DNA from: a virus
Strand: one strand, 5' to 3'
IMG/VR virus record: IMGVR_UViG_3300025889_013162
Span: 1-28,943 of that record
DNA length: 28,943 nt
The position numbers and the translations under genes were made by a program. Positions 14,893 to 22,180 of this stretch are shown in pieces. The first letter of the stretch is position 1. Every line of letters starts with the position of its first letter. The notes under the pieces were generated by a model. The model searched no databases. It had not been told where the DNA came from and was given only the letters and a program-made list of their open reading frames with translations.

Positions 14893-15035
14893 ATGAAGAA
14901 AAGAGGAGATTATACCCAAGAAAGTTATACCCACCCCCTGAAGTTATGCGAAAAATGATAGAAGAAGAAAAAAATAGGATGCCTAAAAACAAGATTTTAA
15001 GATTTTTTAAAATATTTTTCGGAGAAGGTTATTAG
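14889..15035 (+). CDS. 48-residue basic protein, unknown
   Basis: ATG 14889 overlaps the GT-C stop (ATGA) and the gene ends at TAG 15033-15035. It is Lys/Arg/Glu-rich with a proline turn (RRLYPRKLYPPPEVMRKM) and an aromatic basic tail (ILRFFKIFFGEGY) that could touch the membrane as an amphipathic helix. It is not recognised. Coupling to the cassette suggests it is translated with it. Confidence 0.5.
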   Translation: MNEEKRRLYPRKLYPPPEVMRKMIEEEKNRMPKNKILRFFKIFFGEGY

Positions 15036-15037
15036 TA

Positions 15038-15229
15038 ATGGTTGAGTCTACAAGTTTTCACTTAAAAATAAATCAGCTAACAAGTGAATTAGCGAATCAT
15101 GGATACGGTAGTCTTACTGTTAAAGTTGAGTCTCTTAAAGATTCTAACGTAAAGCTGGTGGTTGAGTGCGGAAAGTCTTACGTTTTTTTTATAAAGAAAG
15201 ATTATAATATAAACGATACAATTATTTAA
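15038..15229 (+). CDS. 63-residue protein, unknown
   Basis: ATG 15038 has GGAGAAGG (15021-15028) upstream. The product begins MVESTSFHLKINQLTSEL and shows alternating hydrophobic beta strands (SLTVKVESL, VKLVVECGKSYVFFIKKD). It appears to be a small soluble alpha/beta protein. No motif or family is recognised. A strong purine-rich AAGGGGGAA follows and serves the next gene. Confidence 0.55.
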   Translation: MVESTSFHLKINQLTSELANHGYGSLTVKVESLKDSNVKLVVECGKSYVFFIKKDYNINDTII

Positions 15230-15239
15230 AGGGGGAATC

Positions 15240-15482
15240 ATGTTGGATAAAAACAATAAAAGAAGTAAGTTTGCAAAAGATTTCGTGGAAGCATTTTCTA
15301 AAATAGGAGAGGTTGCTGTAAGTTTTAATGACCCTGGCGAATGGGTGAGTGCGAATATTAATATTACAAGCGATCCGCAAGGCGAAGCACCTGTTATTTC
15401 TATGGTAGTATACCCAGGAACCACAAAAAATCATGCTTTAAAAATTCAGAAAGATGTAGCGGGGGCTTTCCTTGACCAATAA
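15240..15482 (+). CDS. 80-residue protein, unknown
   Basis: ATG 15240 is preceded by AAAGGGGGAA at good distance. The product has a basic N end (MLDKNNKRSKFAKDFVEAF), then beta-type stretches (GEVAVSFNDPGEWVSANINI, APVISMVVYPG). It is soluble with no Cys. It overlaps the following TTG start by 11 bases. No family is recognised. Confidence 0.55.
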   Translation: MLDKNNKRSKFAKDFVEAFSKIGEVAVSFNDPGEWVSANINITSDPQGEAPVISMVVYPGTTKNHALKIQKDVAGAFLDQ

Positions 15483-15729
15483 TGTTAGCAAATATAATTA
15501 TTCTGATAGCTGCCCTGTTTGTACTAATAATACTGTTGGTGTTGTTAATCTTAGAAGTATTGAAGCTATGGTTCGAGTTCACAAAGACAGACAATTCCCG
15601 ATAACGCTAACTCATCCAGAAAAAGGGTATGCTATGAATGAGATACCTCTATGTGAAGATTCCGTAAATTTCTTCGGGGATATACCAAAAGAAGGTAAAA
15701 AGGTTATTATTTACTGCCAGGACTTATAA
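15472..15729 (+). CDS. 85-residue protein with CPxC, or a shorter form starting at an internal Met
   Basis: TTG 15472 has GGGGGC (15461-15466) upstream and the frame runs to TAA 15727-15729. It carries SDSCPVCTNN near the N end and two later Cys (PLCEDS, IIYCQDL), which could make a metal site. The first third overlaps, in another frame, a strikingly hydrophobic ORF (15482-15604). If that ORF is the real one, this protein may begin at internal ATG 15568 or 15634. It is the last gene before the promoter region. Confidence 0.45.
   Translation: MTNNVSKYNYSDSCPVCTNNTVGVVNLRSIEAMVRVHKDRQFPITLTHPEKGYAMNEIPLCEDSVNFFGDIPKEGKKVIIYCQDL
15482..15604 (+). CDS. 40-residue single-pass membrane peptide overlapping another frame
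   Basis: ATG 15482 overlaps the previous stop by one base (TAATG). The product is MLANIIILIAALFVLIILLV followed by LLILEVLKLW and a polar tail FEFTKTDNSR: one very long membrane helix with a short charged end. Such an uninterrupted hydrophobic run is unlikely to arise as a shadow, yet the other frame (15472-15729) is also open through it. It may be a small holin-like or regulatory membrane peptide. Confidence 0.4.
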   Translation: MLANIIILIAALFVLIILLVLLILEVLKLWFEFTKTDNSR

Positions 15730-15738
15730 ACTTAATTT

Positions 15739-15780
15739 ACCCTACATTAACATAGATAAAAAAAATGCTTGATGTAGGTT
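15739..15780. promoter_or_regulatory. inverted repeat abutting the -35 box, possible operator
   Basis: ACCCTACATTAA (15739-15750) and TTGATGTAGGTT (15769-15780) form an imperfect 12-base inverted repeat (10 of 12 matching, 7-bp perfect core CCTACAT/ATGTAGG) separated by 18 bases. The right arm runs into the TTGACA -35 box. This spacing suits a dimeric regulator. No U-run follows, so it is not a terminator. Confidence 0.45.
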
Positions 15781-15807
15781 GACAAAAATAACAATCGGTG
15801 GTATACT
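15779..15807 (+). promoter_or_regulatory. strong sigma70-type promoter with extended -10
   Basis: TTGACA (15779-15784), a 17-base spacer, then TATACT (15802-15807) with TG at 15799-15800 (extended -10). Only one base departs from consensus over both hexamers. The expected transcript start is near 15814. It lies in the only long intergenic gap of the window and faces the terminase and structural genes, so it probably drives the late operon through host RNA polymerase. Confidence 0.8.
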
Positions 15808-15857
15808 TTTACTGTATTCTTAACGGGATACTATAATTTTAGTTAAGATAGCCTTTT

Positions 15858-15896
15858 AGGGCTACTCAGGCATAAGTTCTGGGTAGCCCTTTTTTT
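15858..15896 (+). terminator. strong intrinsic terminator in the late leader
   Basis: Bases 15859-15869 pair with 15879-15889 (11 bp, one G-U, extendable by A15858-T15890) around a 9-base loop, followed by T15890-T15896. It lies only about 45 bases after the predicted start site and ends 3 bases before the terminase start codon. An upstream hairpin (15818-15824/15842-15848) and a competing pairing AGCC (15850-15853) with GGCT (15860-15863) suggest conditional read-through. Confidence 0.8.
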
Positions 15897-15899
15897 ATT

Positions 15900-16346
15900 A
15901 TGAAAGAAAATACTACACAGACAGAAACAGAATTTGAACCTACAGCGGATATGATTGTATTTGCGGGGTATTGGGCTAAAAACTTGGGTAACATACTGGC
16001 TACTTGTGAAGAATCAGGAATACCTAGAAGCCGGTATTATAAAGAATGGCTGGAAGATGATAGGTTTGAAATATGGTTAAATCAGTTCGTGAAACAGTGC
16101 GTTTTAAAAAGAAGTGGTTTATGGTATGCAACACTTGAGAAGTATGCCAGAGCTGGTTCATATAAACACCTTGAGAAGCTTATGCTTATAGCAAAGGAAT
16201 TTGAGGCTACTCCGGATGTTCTTATCCAAAATATTACAATACCTCAAAAAACAGTAATTTTCAGGGATATAGCGCAGGATGGAAACAATCGAAGTACAGA
16301 TGCCCTTGAAAGTACAGGAAGTGATAGGGGTACCGAGCCGTTATAA
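15900..16346 (+). CDS. terS: terminase small subunit
   Basis: This is a 148-residue product placed directly before, and overlapping by 68 bases, the large terminase gene. Residues 15-60 (ADMIVFAGYWAKNLGNILATCEESGIPRSRYYKEW) form a helix-turn-helix-like DNA-recognition region (split here at GN/IL), then a helical oligomerisation part and a polar tail. It should bind the packaging site and regulate the motor. ATG 15900 has no Shine-Dalgarno sequence because the terminator T-run lies directly upstream. Met18 is an alternative start but also lacks one. Confidence 0.75.
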   Translation: MKENTTQTETEFEPTADMIVFAGYWAKNLGNILATCEESGIPRSRYYKEWLEDDRFEIWLNQFVKQCVLKRSGLWYATLEKYARAGSYKHLEKLMLIAKEFEATPDVLIQNITIPQKTVIFRDIAQDGNNRSTDALESTGSDRGTEPL

Positions 16347-17469
16347 AGTCCTTGAAGGGGGGCGCGGTGGTGGTAAATCCTATTCTTTCGCAGACGCTCT
16401 TATCACTAAAGCAGCGTATGAAAAGACTCGTGTCTTATGCACAAGAGAGACACAGCATAGCATTAAGGATTCAGTCCATAGGTTACTATCTGATAGGATA
16501 GAATATTTAGGATTCAGTCCTTTTTTTGACATAAAGAGAGATTCGATTGTTAGCCGAGTAGGAAGCGATTTCTTATTTAAGGGATTGCTTAGAAATATCA
16601 ATGAGATTAAGTCTACCGAAGGGGTAGACGTTTGTTGGGTTGAGGAAGCCGAGAAGGTAAGTCAGAATAGTTGGGACGTTCTCATACCAACCATAAGAAA
16701 GGCTAATAGCGAGATATGGGTATCGTTTAACCCAGAAGATGAGCATAGCCCAGTATACCAGAAGTTTATAGTAAACCCCCCACCTGATTGCAGACACGCG
16801 CACGTAACATGGAGAGACAACCCGTTATTCCCTGATGTTTTAAGAAAAGAAATGGAGTACGACAAAAGGGTTGATTATGATAAATATTTACACGTATGGG
16901 AAGGTGAGGTTAAGAAGTATTCGGATGCTCTTATTTTCAAGAATAAGGTATTTGTTGAGGAGTTTGAAACCCCAGAGGGAACACAGTTATATTTTGGGGC
17001 TGATTGGGGTTATAGCGTAGACCCTACGACGTTGCAGAGGATGTGGATAAAAGACCACACACTTTACCTAGATCATGAGTTTTATGCTCATGGGGTGGAG
17101 ATTAACGAGTTAGAAGCTGGGTTTGATAAAGTACCAGGTAGTCGCAAATGGAAGATAACCGCTGATAGTGCAAGACCTGAGACAATTAGTCACATGGCTA
17201 GGTTAGGGTTTAATATTGTAGGGGCTGAGAAGGGGAAAGGGTCGGTTGAAGATGGGATCGAGTTTTTACGCAGTTTTGAGCGTATTGTTATCCATCCAAG
17301 ATGTAAGGGCGCAATTGATAACTTTATGAATTATAGATGGAAAAAAGACAGAGTGACCGAGGAAATATTACCAATACCTTTAGACGCTTCCAATCATACT
17401 CCAGACGCTTGTCGGTATGCACTTGAAGATTATATTAAATCAAAGGAATTTAGAATATCATGGGTATAA
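16279..17469 (+). CDS. terL: terminase large subunit (PBSX/SPP1 type)
   Basis: This is a 396-residue product. The ATPase domain has the Walker A motif GGRGGGKS (residues 28-35), CTRETQHSIKDS, and Walker B VDVCWVEEAEKV with the catalytic Glu. The nuclease domain carries acidic metal ligands in YFGADWGYSVDPT and ITADSARPE, and an Asp near the end (SNHTPDACRYALEDYI). It is the DNA-packaging motor and headful-type endonuclease that docks on the portal. The start is kept at ATG 16279; ATG at 16300 (MPLKVQEV) would also leave the domains intact. Confidence 0.93.
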   Translation: METIEVQMPLKVQEVIGVPSRYKVLEGGRGGGKSYSFADALITKAAYEKTRVLCTRETQHSIKDSVHRLLSDRIEYLGFSPFFDIKRDSIVSRVGSDFLFKGLLRNINEIKSTEGVDVCWVEEAEKVSQNSWDVLIPTIRKANSEIWVSFNPEDEHSPVYQKFIVNPPPDCRHAHVTWRDNPLFPDVLRKEMEYDKRVDYDKYLHVWEGEVKKYSDALIFKNKVFVEEFETPEGTQLYFGADWGYSVDPTTLQRMWIKDHTLYLDHEFYAHGVEINELEAGFDKVPGSRKWKITADSARPETISHMARLGFNIVGAEKGKGSVEDGIEFLRSFERIVIHPRCKGAIDNFMNYRWKKDRVTEEILPIPLDASNHTPDACRYALEDYIKSKEFRISWV

Positions 17470-19232
17470 TAAACCGATTGACCGAGTTTTTAACTAAATA
17501 CACCCCATTGGATACAAGCACGATACGCGAGAGTTTACCTTTCGTTCACTTACTTGGGCACGAAAAACAGTACGGTAAGCCGAGACCAGGTGACTACTCA
17601 GCTATGGTTGACGCGTATAAATCATGGGTATATGCTTGCGCCTGGAAAAATGCGACAACGGTAGCACAGAACAGACCTTTAGTATTTAAACGTAAGTTTG
17701 ACGGTACGGGAGAAGAAGAATTACAGCGTATTTATCAACACCCTTTCCTAGACCTCATCAATGGGGTTAATCCTTTCAGCAACAAATTTGAGTTATTCAC
17801 TATTACAGACCTTAACCTTGAGTTAACGGGTAACGCATATTGGTGGATTCCTAAGAACAACTTAGGTATACCGTACACGATATGGAATATCCCTTCTCAT
17901 TGGATGAAGATAGTTCCAGACCCAGAGTCTTATATAGCTGGGTATCTTATGTCCGTACCGGGATCAGGTAAATTTGTTCCTTTTGATGAAGCGGATATAG
18001 TACATTTTAAATTTCCGAGTCCGGCAGATTTATTCTATGGGGGCAGTCCTACACTAGCGGCGGCATTTGGTGTTGACTTAAACGACCAGGTTAAGACATG
18101 GGGAATTAATTTCTTTATGAATAACGCTCAACCTAGCGGTGCTTTAATGACAGACGGCGGGTTAACAGCGGAACAGTTTGATAGGCTACGGAGTCAGTGG
18201 AATAAGAAGCATAGAGGTGCTAAGAACGCGGGTAAGATGGCTATTCTTGAAGCAGGGCTTAAATATCAACAAATAGGGTCTAAGGTTAAAGAGTCTGGGT
18301 TTTCTGAGCTTAACAAAGAAATACGTAACGAGATAATGGCTATCTTCGGCGTTCCGGCTTCAAAGCTAGGGTTAGTTGAGGATGTTAACCGAGCCAATGC
18401 AGATGCGAATGACTACACCTACCAGAAAGAAACTATTTTGCCTAGGTTAAGGTTAATCGAAGAAAAGTTTAATGAGAAGTTCGCTCCGTTGTATGACCCT
18501 AATTTAGTTATACAGTTTGATAACCCTGTTCCGGATGATAATGACTTTAGGTTAAGAGAGAAAGAAACTAATATACGGATAGGGTTAACTTCAATAGATG
18601 AAGAAAGGGAAAAGGACGGATTAGCGCCTTTAAACCTACCTGAAACGTCTACGCCTTTAATCCCGTTTAATATGGTACCCGCTGGACAAGTCCAAGCAAC
18701 TAGCCCGTCCGTTCCCGAACCTGTTAAATCTAAGAGTATAAAATCAGGTAAAACTGATAAGTGGGAAGCTTTTGCAAGATTAACGCGTCCGCAAGAGAAG
18801 CTTATGGAAGAATCAATGCGTAGGTGGTTTGAGAAGCAGCATGGCGAGGTAATGCGACGGTTGAATAATTTTAAGTCTGTTAAGAAAAGCCTATTCAGCG
18901 CGATAATCTTTTCTTTGGAAGAATCAAAGAAAGAACTAGGGCGTAGGACTGAAGGTAATATAAGACAGGCTTATGAGGGGGGGTTAAGGTTAGGATCAAG
19001 TGAGGTAGGCAGTTCTATTGATTTCCATTTGTTTGAACCGAATATATTAAGGGCTGTTTCTGAGAGGGTTTTAAAATTCAGTGAGATAGTCGAATCGGGC
19101 ACTCAGAAGTTGATTAAGAAAGAAATATCTTTAGGTATTGAAAACGGAGAGAGCATTGATAAAATCGCTAGTCGTATTGACTCAGTTTATACACATTCAG
19201 AAAGGTTCCGTTCTGTAAGAATAGCAGACTGA
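17460..19232 (+). CDS. portal protein fused to the N-terminal half of a MuF-type head protein
   Basis: This is a 590-residue product overlapping terL by 10 bases. Residues 1-400 are an HK97-type portal (GDYSAMVDAYKSWVYACAW, HPFLDLINGVNPF, LTGNAYWWI, NEIMAIFGVPASKLGLVED). Residues about 430-590 are a helical linker and the beginning of a Phage_Mu_F head-morphogenesis domain. The frame stops at TGA 19230-19232 exactly at the conserved IA-R-T-E position, and the same frame then continues for 85 more codons of perfect MuF sequence. TGA is a normal stop elsewhere here, so this gene is either interrupted, read through or mis-sequenced. The portal part is intact and forms the DNA entry ring. Confidence 0.88.
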   Translation: MGIINRLTEFLTKYTPLDTSTIRESLPFVHLLGHEKQYGKPRPGDYSAMVDAYKSWVYACAWKNATTVAQNRPLVFKRKFDGTGEEELQRIYQHPFLDLINGVNPFSNKFELFTITDLNLELTGNAYWWIPKNNLGIPYTIWNIPSHWMKIVPDPESYIAGYLMSVPGSGKFVPFDEADIVHFKFPSPADLFYGGSPTLAAAFGVDLNDQVKTWGINFFMNNAQPSGALMTDGGLTAEQFDRLRSQWNKKHRGAKNAGKMAILEAGLKYQQIGSKVKESGFSELNKEIRNEIMAIFGVPASKLGLVEDVNRANADANDYTYQKETILPRLRLIEEKFNEKFAPLYDPNLVIQFDNPVPDDNDFRLREKETNIRIGLTSIDEEREKDGLAPLNLPETSTPLIPFNMVPAGQVQATSPSVPEPVKSKSIKSGKTDKWEAFARLTRPQEKLMEESMRRWFEKQHGEVMRRLNNFKSVKKSLFSAIIFSLEESKKELGRRTEGNIRQAYEGGLRLGSSEVGSSIDFHLFEPNILRAVSERVLKFSEIVESGTQKLIKKEISLGIENGESIDKIASRIDSVYTHSERFRSVRIAD

Positions 19233-19490
19233 AGAGTTATTAGCGCGACTAACGATGGGCAATTAAGGGCATATAAAGAAGCTGGTGTGGAAAAAAAGGA
19301 ATGGTTAGCGTCAAAGGACGAAAAGGTTAGAGACAGTCATGTATCAACAGACGGTCAAGTCGTTGACATCAACGAATCATTTACTACAGGGGACGGCAAC
19401 AAGCTTATGCAGCCTGGTGATTACTCTGCTCCCGCTAGCGATATAATCAATTGTAGGTGTACGGTTTTACCCGTAATACAAAGGAGTTAA
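19233..19490 (+). pseudogene. in-frame C-terminal part of the MuF domain after TGA
   Basis: Continuing the portal frame past TGA gives RVISATNDGQLRAYKEAGVE, KEWLASKDEKVRDSH, VSTDGQVV and INCRCTVLPV, ending at TAA 19488-19490. These are the canonical closing motifs of Phage_Mu_F (W-x4-D-x2-R-DSH, DGQ, C-R-C). The only usable internal start, GTG 19287, has no ribosome site and would begin in mid-domain. The segment is therefore part of the upstream gene and is expressed only if the TGA is read through or is an error. Confidence 0.75.
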
Positions 19491-19492
19491 AA

Positions 19493-19849
19493 ATGAAAAG
19501 ATTATTTCTAATATTAACGGTTATATTATTTTGCTCTGTTCAAACATCTTATGCCAAAGGAACTGACAAGAGTGAGAAAGTAGGAACAGCACTTGCTATT
19601 TCATCCCCTGTTTGGATTGGTATAATTTCAGTAGGCTCAGCATCTATAAGTACACCGGAGATTGTAGCGGCGGCGGCGATAGCTTATGGAGCATATAAAA
19701 CTCATATCGGGGACTGGGGTAAGGATGGAAAGTATGCCATAAAAAATTGCGTAGGAACACATATCAATGGTAATTGTGCGCATTTACCATTAAGTGAAGT
19801 AGGAACAAACCAAACCACTACAAATTTTGGTTTTGTAGGTCATAACTAA
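19493..19849 (+). CDS. small exported protein with signal peptide
   Basis: This is a 118-residue product from ATG 19493, preceded by AAGGAG (19481-19486). Residues 1-21 are a signal peptide (MKRLFLILTVILFCSVQTSYA, likely cut after SYA). A hydrophobic, small-residue stretch follows (about 30-65, SSPVWIGIISVGSASIS and EIVAAAAIAYGAY), then a polar end with two close Cys (NCVGTHINGNCAH) that could form a disulfide outside the cytoplasm. It sits between head genes where no exported protein is expected, so it looks like a moron, possibly acting in superinfection exclusion or the host envelope. The function is unknown. Confidence 0.65.
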   Translation: MKRLFLILTVILFCSVQTSYAKGTDKSEKVGTALAISSPVWIGIISVGSASISTPEIVAAAAIAYGAYKTHIGDWGKDGKYAIKNCVGTHINGNCAHLPLSEVGTNQTTTNFGFVGHN

Positions 19850-19878
19850 AAATATAAGTCCATCTTATAGGGGGTAAT

Positions 19879-20676
19879 ATGAATAGATTAAATAAAGTTT
19901 TCAGTTCTAACATTAAAGCCATAGACGATGTTGAACAGACGCTCACAGCGTTGATTTCTACAAATGCCGTCGATAGGATGGACGAAGTCTTAGACCCTAA
20001 AGGGGTTGATTTAAAGAATTTCAAAAACAATCCTGTCGTGTTATGGGCGCATGATTATGCACAACAGCCTATCGGTAAGGCGTTATGGACGAAGCGTTCA
20101 GGTGACGGGATTATAAGTAAAATTAAGTTTGCGAATACGCAGTTTGCTCAAGAAGTGTTCGAACTTTATAAGGGTGGGTTTTTATCAGCTTTCAGTGTTG
20201 GGTTTATTCCTAAAGAGCATGAGGATGAGGATGTTAAAGGTCAAGGGTTTCCAAGGCGTAAGTTCACGAAATGGGAGTTATTAGAGTTCAGCGCTGTTCC
20301 TGTACCAGCCAACCCCGAAGCTTTAGCTTTGGCTATGAGTAAGGGAATGGTTAAAAGCAATGAATTAATCAAGGCTTTAAATAAGGGGGATACTGATGAC
20401 ACTAACGACGAAGATTTTCACACCGAAGAAGGAAGTAAAAAAGAAAAAACCAAAGAAGTAGACGATAGTTTGGACGATCTAATAGCTGATAACGACCAGC
20501 TAACTAAAAGAGTTGAATTATTAGAGTGTGAATTAAGAGATTTACGTTATAAGCTGTATGAAAAAATGCAAGAAAACGAAGTAAGCGTTCCGGAGATAAC
20601 AGACGAAGATTTAGCGCAAAAAGCCGCTGATACAGTCGCCAGAGTTATCAGGAAGGTTACGGGTAAATTAGATTAA
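19879..20676 (+). CDS. HK97-family prohead protease
   Basis: This is a 265-residue product with GGGGG (19871-19875) before ATG 19879. The protease domain covers residues 20-165: STNAVDRMDEVLDPKGVDL, NNPVVLWAHDY with catalytic His58, GFLSAFSVGFIPKE with the Ser nucleophile (most likely S106), and WELLEFSAVPVPANPEA. Residues about 180-265 are acidic and coiled coil, a likely scaffold or delta-like region. It should cleave capsid and scaffold during head maturation. It lies directly before the capsid gene, the usual order. Confidence 0.9.
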   Translation: MNRLNKVFSSNIKAIDDVEQTLTALISTNAVDRMDEVLDPKGVDLKNFKNNPVVLWAHDYAQQPIGKALWTKRSGDGIISKIKFANTQFAQEVFELYKGGFLSAFSVGFIPKEHEDEDVKGQGFPRRKFTKWELLEFSAVPVPANPEALALAMSKGMVKSNELIKALNKGDTDDTNDEDFHTEEGSKKEKTKEVDDSLDDLIADNDQLTKRVELLECELRDLRYKLYEKMQENEVSVPEITDEDLAQKAADTVARVIRKVTGKLD

Positions 20677-20694
20677 AAAATGGAGAACTAAAAA

Positions 20695-21930
20695 ATGTCA
20701 AAATTAACAAAAGAAGAATTCGATAATCTTTCAAAAAAGCAACAAGACGAATTATTGTCTAAAATTGGTTCAATTGAAGCGGATCAAAAGAAAATTGCTG
20801 AAGAAGAATCCGGTAAACCTAAGTTATCTATGAAAGAATTTGAAGATAGAGTCGAGTCTATCATGGAGAAACATATTAAAGGCATGACGGATGTTGATAA
20901 GAAGTATTTCATGCTTCCTGGTATCGGTAACGATCCAAAAATGGCAGACAATACTTCCGCAGAAGGTAAATTTTCTAAAACAAAAAGATACTTCAACGCA
21001 TTGTTAGGTAAAGAAACTCAAGTTCTTAATCAGATGCACATGGAAGTGGCTAAAAAAGCCAACTTGTCGGAAGGTACCACGACAGCAGGTGGGTTCTTAG
21101 TTCCTGATGAGTTTAAGGCTGAGATTCTTCGGTTAGCTCCTCAATACGGGGTTATCCGCGCGAACGCCCGCTATGTTCCTATGATCAGTGATGTTACTTA
21201 TATTCCGGCGGCTAATAGCGACACGACAGCGCATTGGGTTAACGAATCGGCGGCTGTCCACTCGACAGACCCAAGCTTCAAACAAGTCACTCTGACGATT
21301 AACAAATTGGGTTCAATTCCAAAGTTAACTAACGAGTTGCTTGCTGATGCAAATGTTCAGATTATTAGTTATCTAGCAGAGACAATTGCGGAAGAATTTG
21401 CTAAGGCAGAAGATACGCAAGCGTTTAGCGGTAGCGGGTCACCGTTCATAGGTGTTCTATCTAACACAGGTTCACCTGTAACGACACAAGCATTAGGGAC
21501 TACGGTAGGTTCACTAGCTTATGGCGACCTTGTAACAGCAACGGGTAATATTTACTCTAACGCTAAGGGTAATGCTAAGTTTTACTTTAATAGAAGCGTA
21601 ATTGCTCATATACGCAGTTTAGTTTCTACCACAGGACAACCTATTTTCGGTATTATTACCAATACTATAGGTAATTTCCCTGTTATTGATACAGAAGTAA
21701 TGCCTGGAACTGGGGACGTTTCCGGTACTAACTACGAATATGGTATTTACGGCGATCTTCGCAAAGGATACTTATTCGGAGAACGCGGGTCTATTACTAT
21801 GAAACTGTCTGAAGATGCGACAGTTGCTTCTGACAACCTATTCGAGAAGGATATGGTAGCTTTACGAGTAATTGAACGTGTTGCTATGGGGGTAGCGTTA
21901 CCTAGCGCTTACACTCAAATTAGTACATAA
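20695..21930 (+). CDS. major capsid protein, HK97 fold
   Basis: This is a 411-residue product with GGAG before ATG 20695. Residues 1-100 are charged and helical, a delta/scaffold domain probably removed by the protease. The mature part begins around EGTTTAGGFLVPDEFKAEIL and shows the family pattern: VIRANARYVPM, YIPAANSDTTAHWVNESA, KQVTLTINKLGSIPKLTNEL, the GSGSPFIGVL loop, then AYGDLVTA, the FNRSVIAHI spine helix and the AVIERVAMG-like end (VALRVIERVAMGVALP). It forms the icosahedral shell. A strong stem-loop follows the gene. Confidence 0.93.
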   Translation: MSKLTKEEFDNLSKKQQDELLSKIGSIEADQKKIAEEESGKPKLSMKEFEDRVESIMEKHIKGMTDVDKKYFMLPGIGNDPKMADNTSAEGKFSKTKRYFNALLGKETQVLNQMHMEVAKKANLSEGTTTAGGFLVPDEFKAEILRLAPQYGVIRANARYVPMISDVTYIPAANSDTTAHWVNESAAVHSTDPSFKQVTLTINKLGSIPKLTNELLADANVQIISYLAETIAEEFAKAEDTQAFSGSGSPFIGVLSNTGSPVTTQALGTTVGSLAYGDLVTATGNIYSNAKGNAKFYFNRSVIAHIRSLVSTTGQPIFGIITNTIGNFPVIDTEVMPGTGDVSGTNYEYGIYGDLRKGYLFGERGSITMKLSEDATVASDNLFEKDMVALRVIERVAMGVALPSAYTQIST

Positions 21931-21937
21931 GTTAACT

Positions 21938-21967
21938 TTATAGGGGGGCGATAAAACCCCCCTATAA
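21938..21967 (+). terminator. strong stem-loop after the capsid gene, without a T-run
   Basis: Bases 21938-21948 and 21957-21967 form an 11-bp stem with six G-C pairs (GGGGGG/CCCCCC) and an 8-base loop. No run of T follows and the next ribosome site (AAAGGAAT) comes 6 bases later. It may block 3' exonuclease and stabilise capsid mRNA or partly reduce downstream transcription, rather than terminate fully. Confidence 0.55.
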
Positions 21968-21983
21968 TACCAAAGGAATATAT

Positions 21984-22169
21984 ATGGGACTTAAACCGCA
22001 TGATGTAGTTAGACAAGTTTGTAAGACAGTTAACGATGTTTTGGACTATCAAAAAGGAAAAATAAAGATCGAAGATATATTTACGTTTGAAGGGTGCGAC
22101 CAACATCAATACGAAACCAAAGATATAGTCAGTAAAACCATTGAAAATGTTAAAAAAAGCAAAAAATAG
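21984..22169 (+). CDS. 61-residue protein, unknown
   Basis: ATG 21984 with AAAGGAA upstream. The product is a soluble alpha-helical protein with a basic tail (MGLKPHDVVRQVCKTVNDVL at the N end, ENVKKSKK at the C end). It is located between capsid and connector genes, where small head-completion or decoration proteins occur. No family is recognised. Confidence 0.55.
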   Translation: MGLKPHDVVRQVCKTVNDVLDYQKGKIKIEDIFTFEGCDQHQYETKDIVSKTIENVKKSKK

Positions 22170-22180
22170 GATGGTAAAAG

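Noticed and set aside
19230-19260. Selenocysteine insertion at the TGA
   Set aside because: The only downstream hairpin (TTAG/CTAA) is very weak and the family has no Cys or Sec at this position; a conserved Thr-Glu is expected.
19287-19490. Independent 67-residue gene starting at GTG 19287
   Set aside because: It has no ribosome site and starts in mid-domain; it is the same frame as the portal-MuF gene and completes its conserved motifs.
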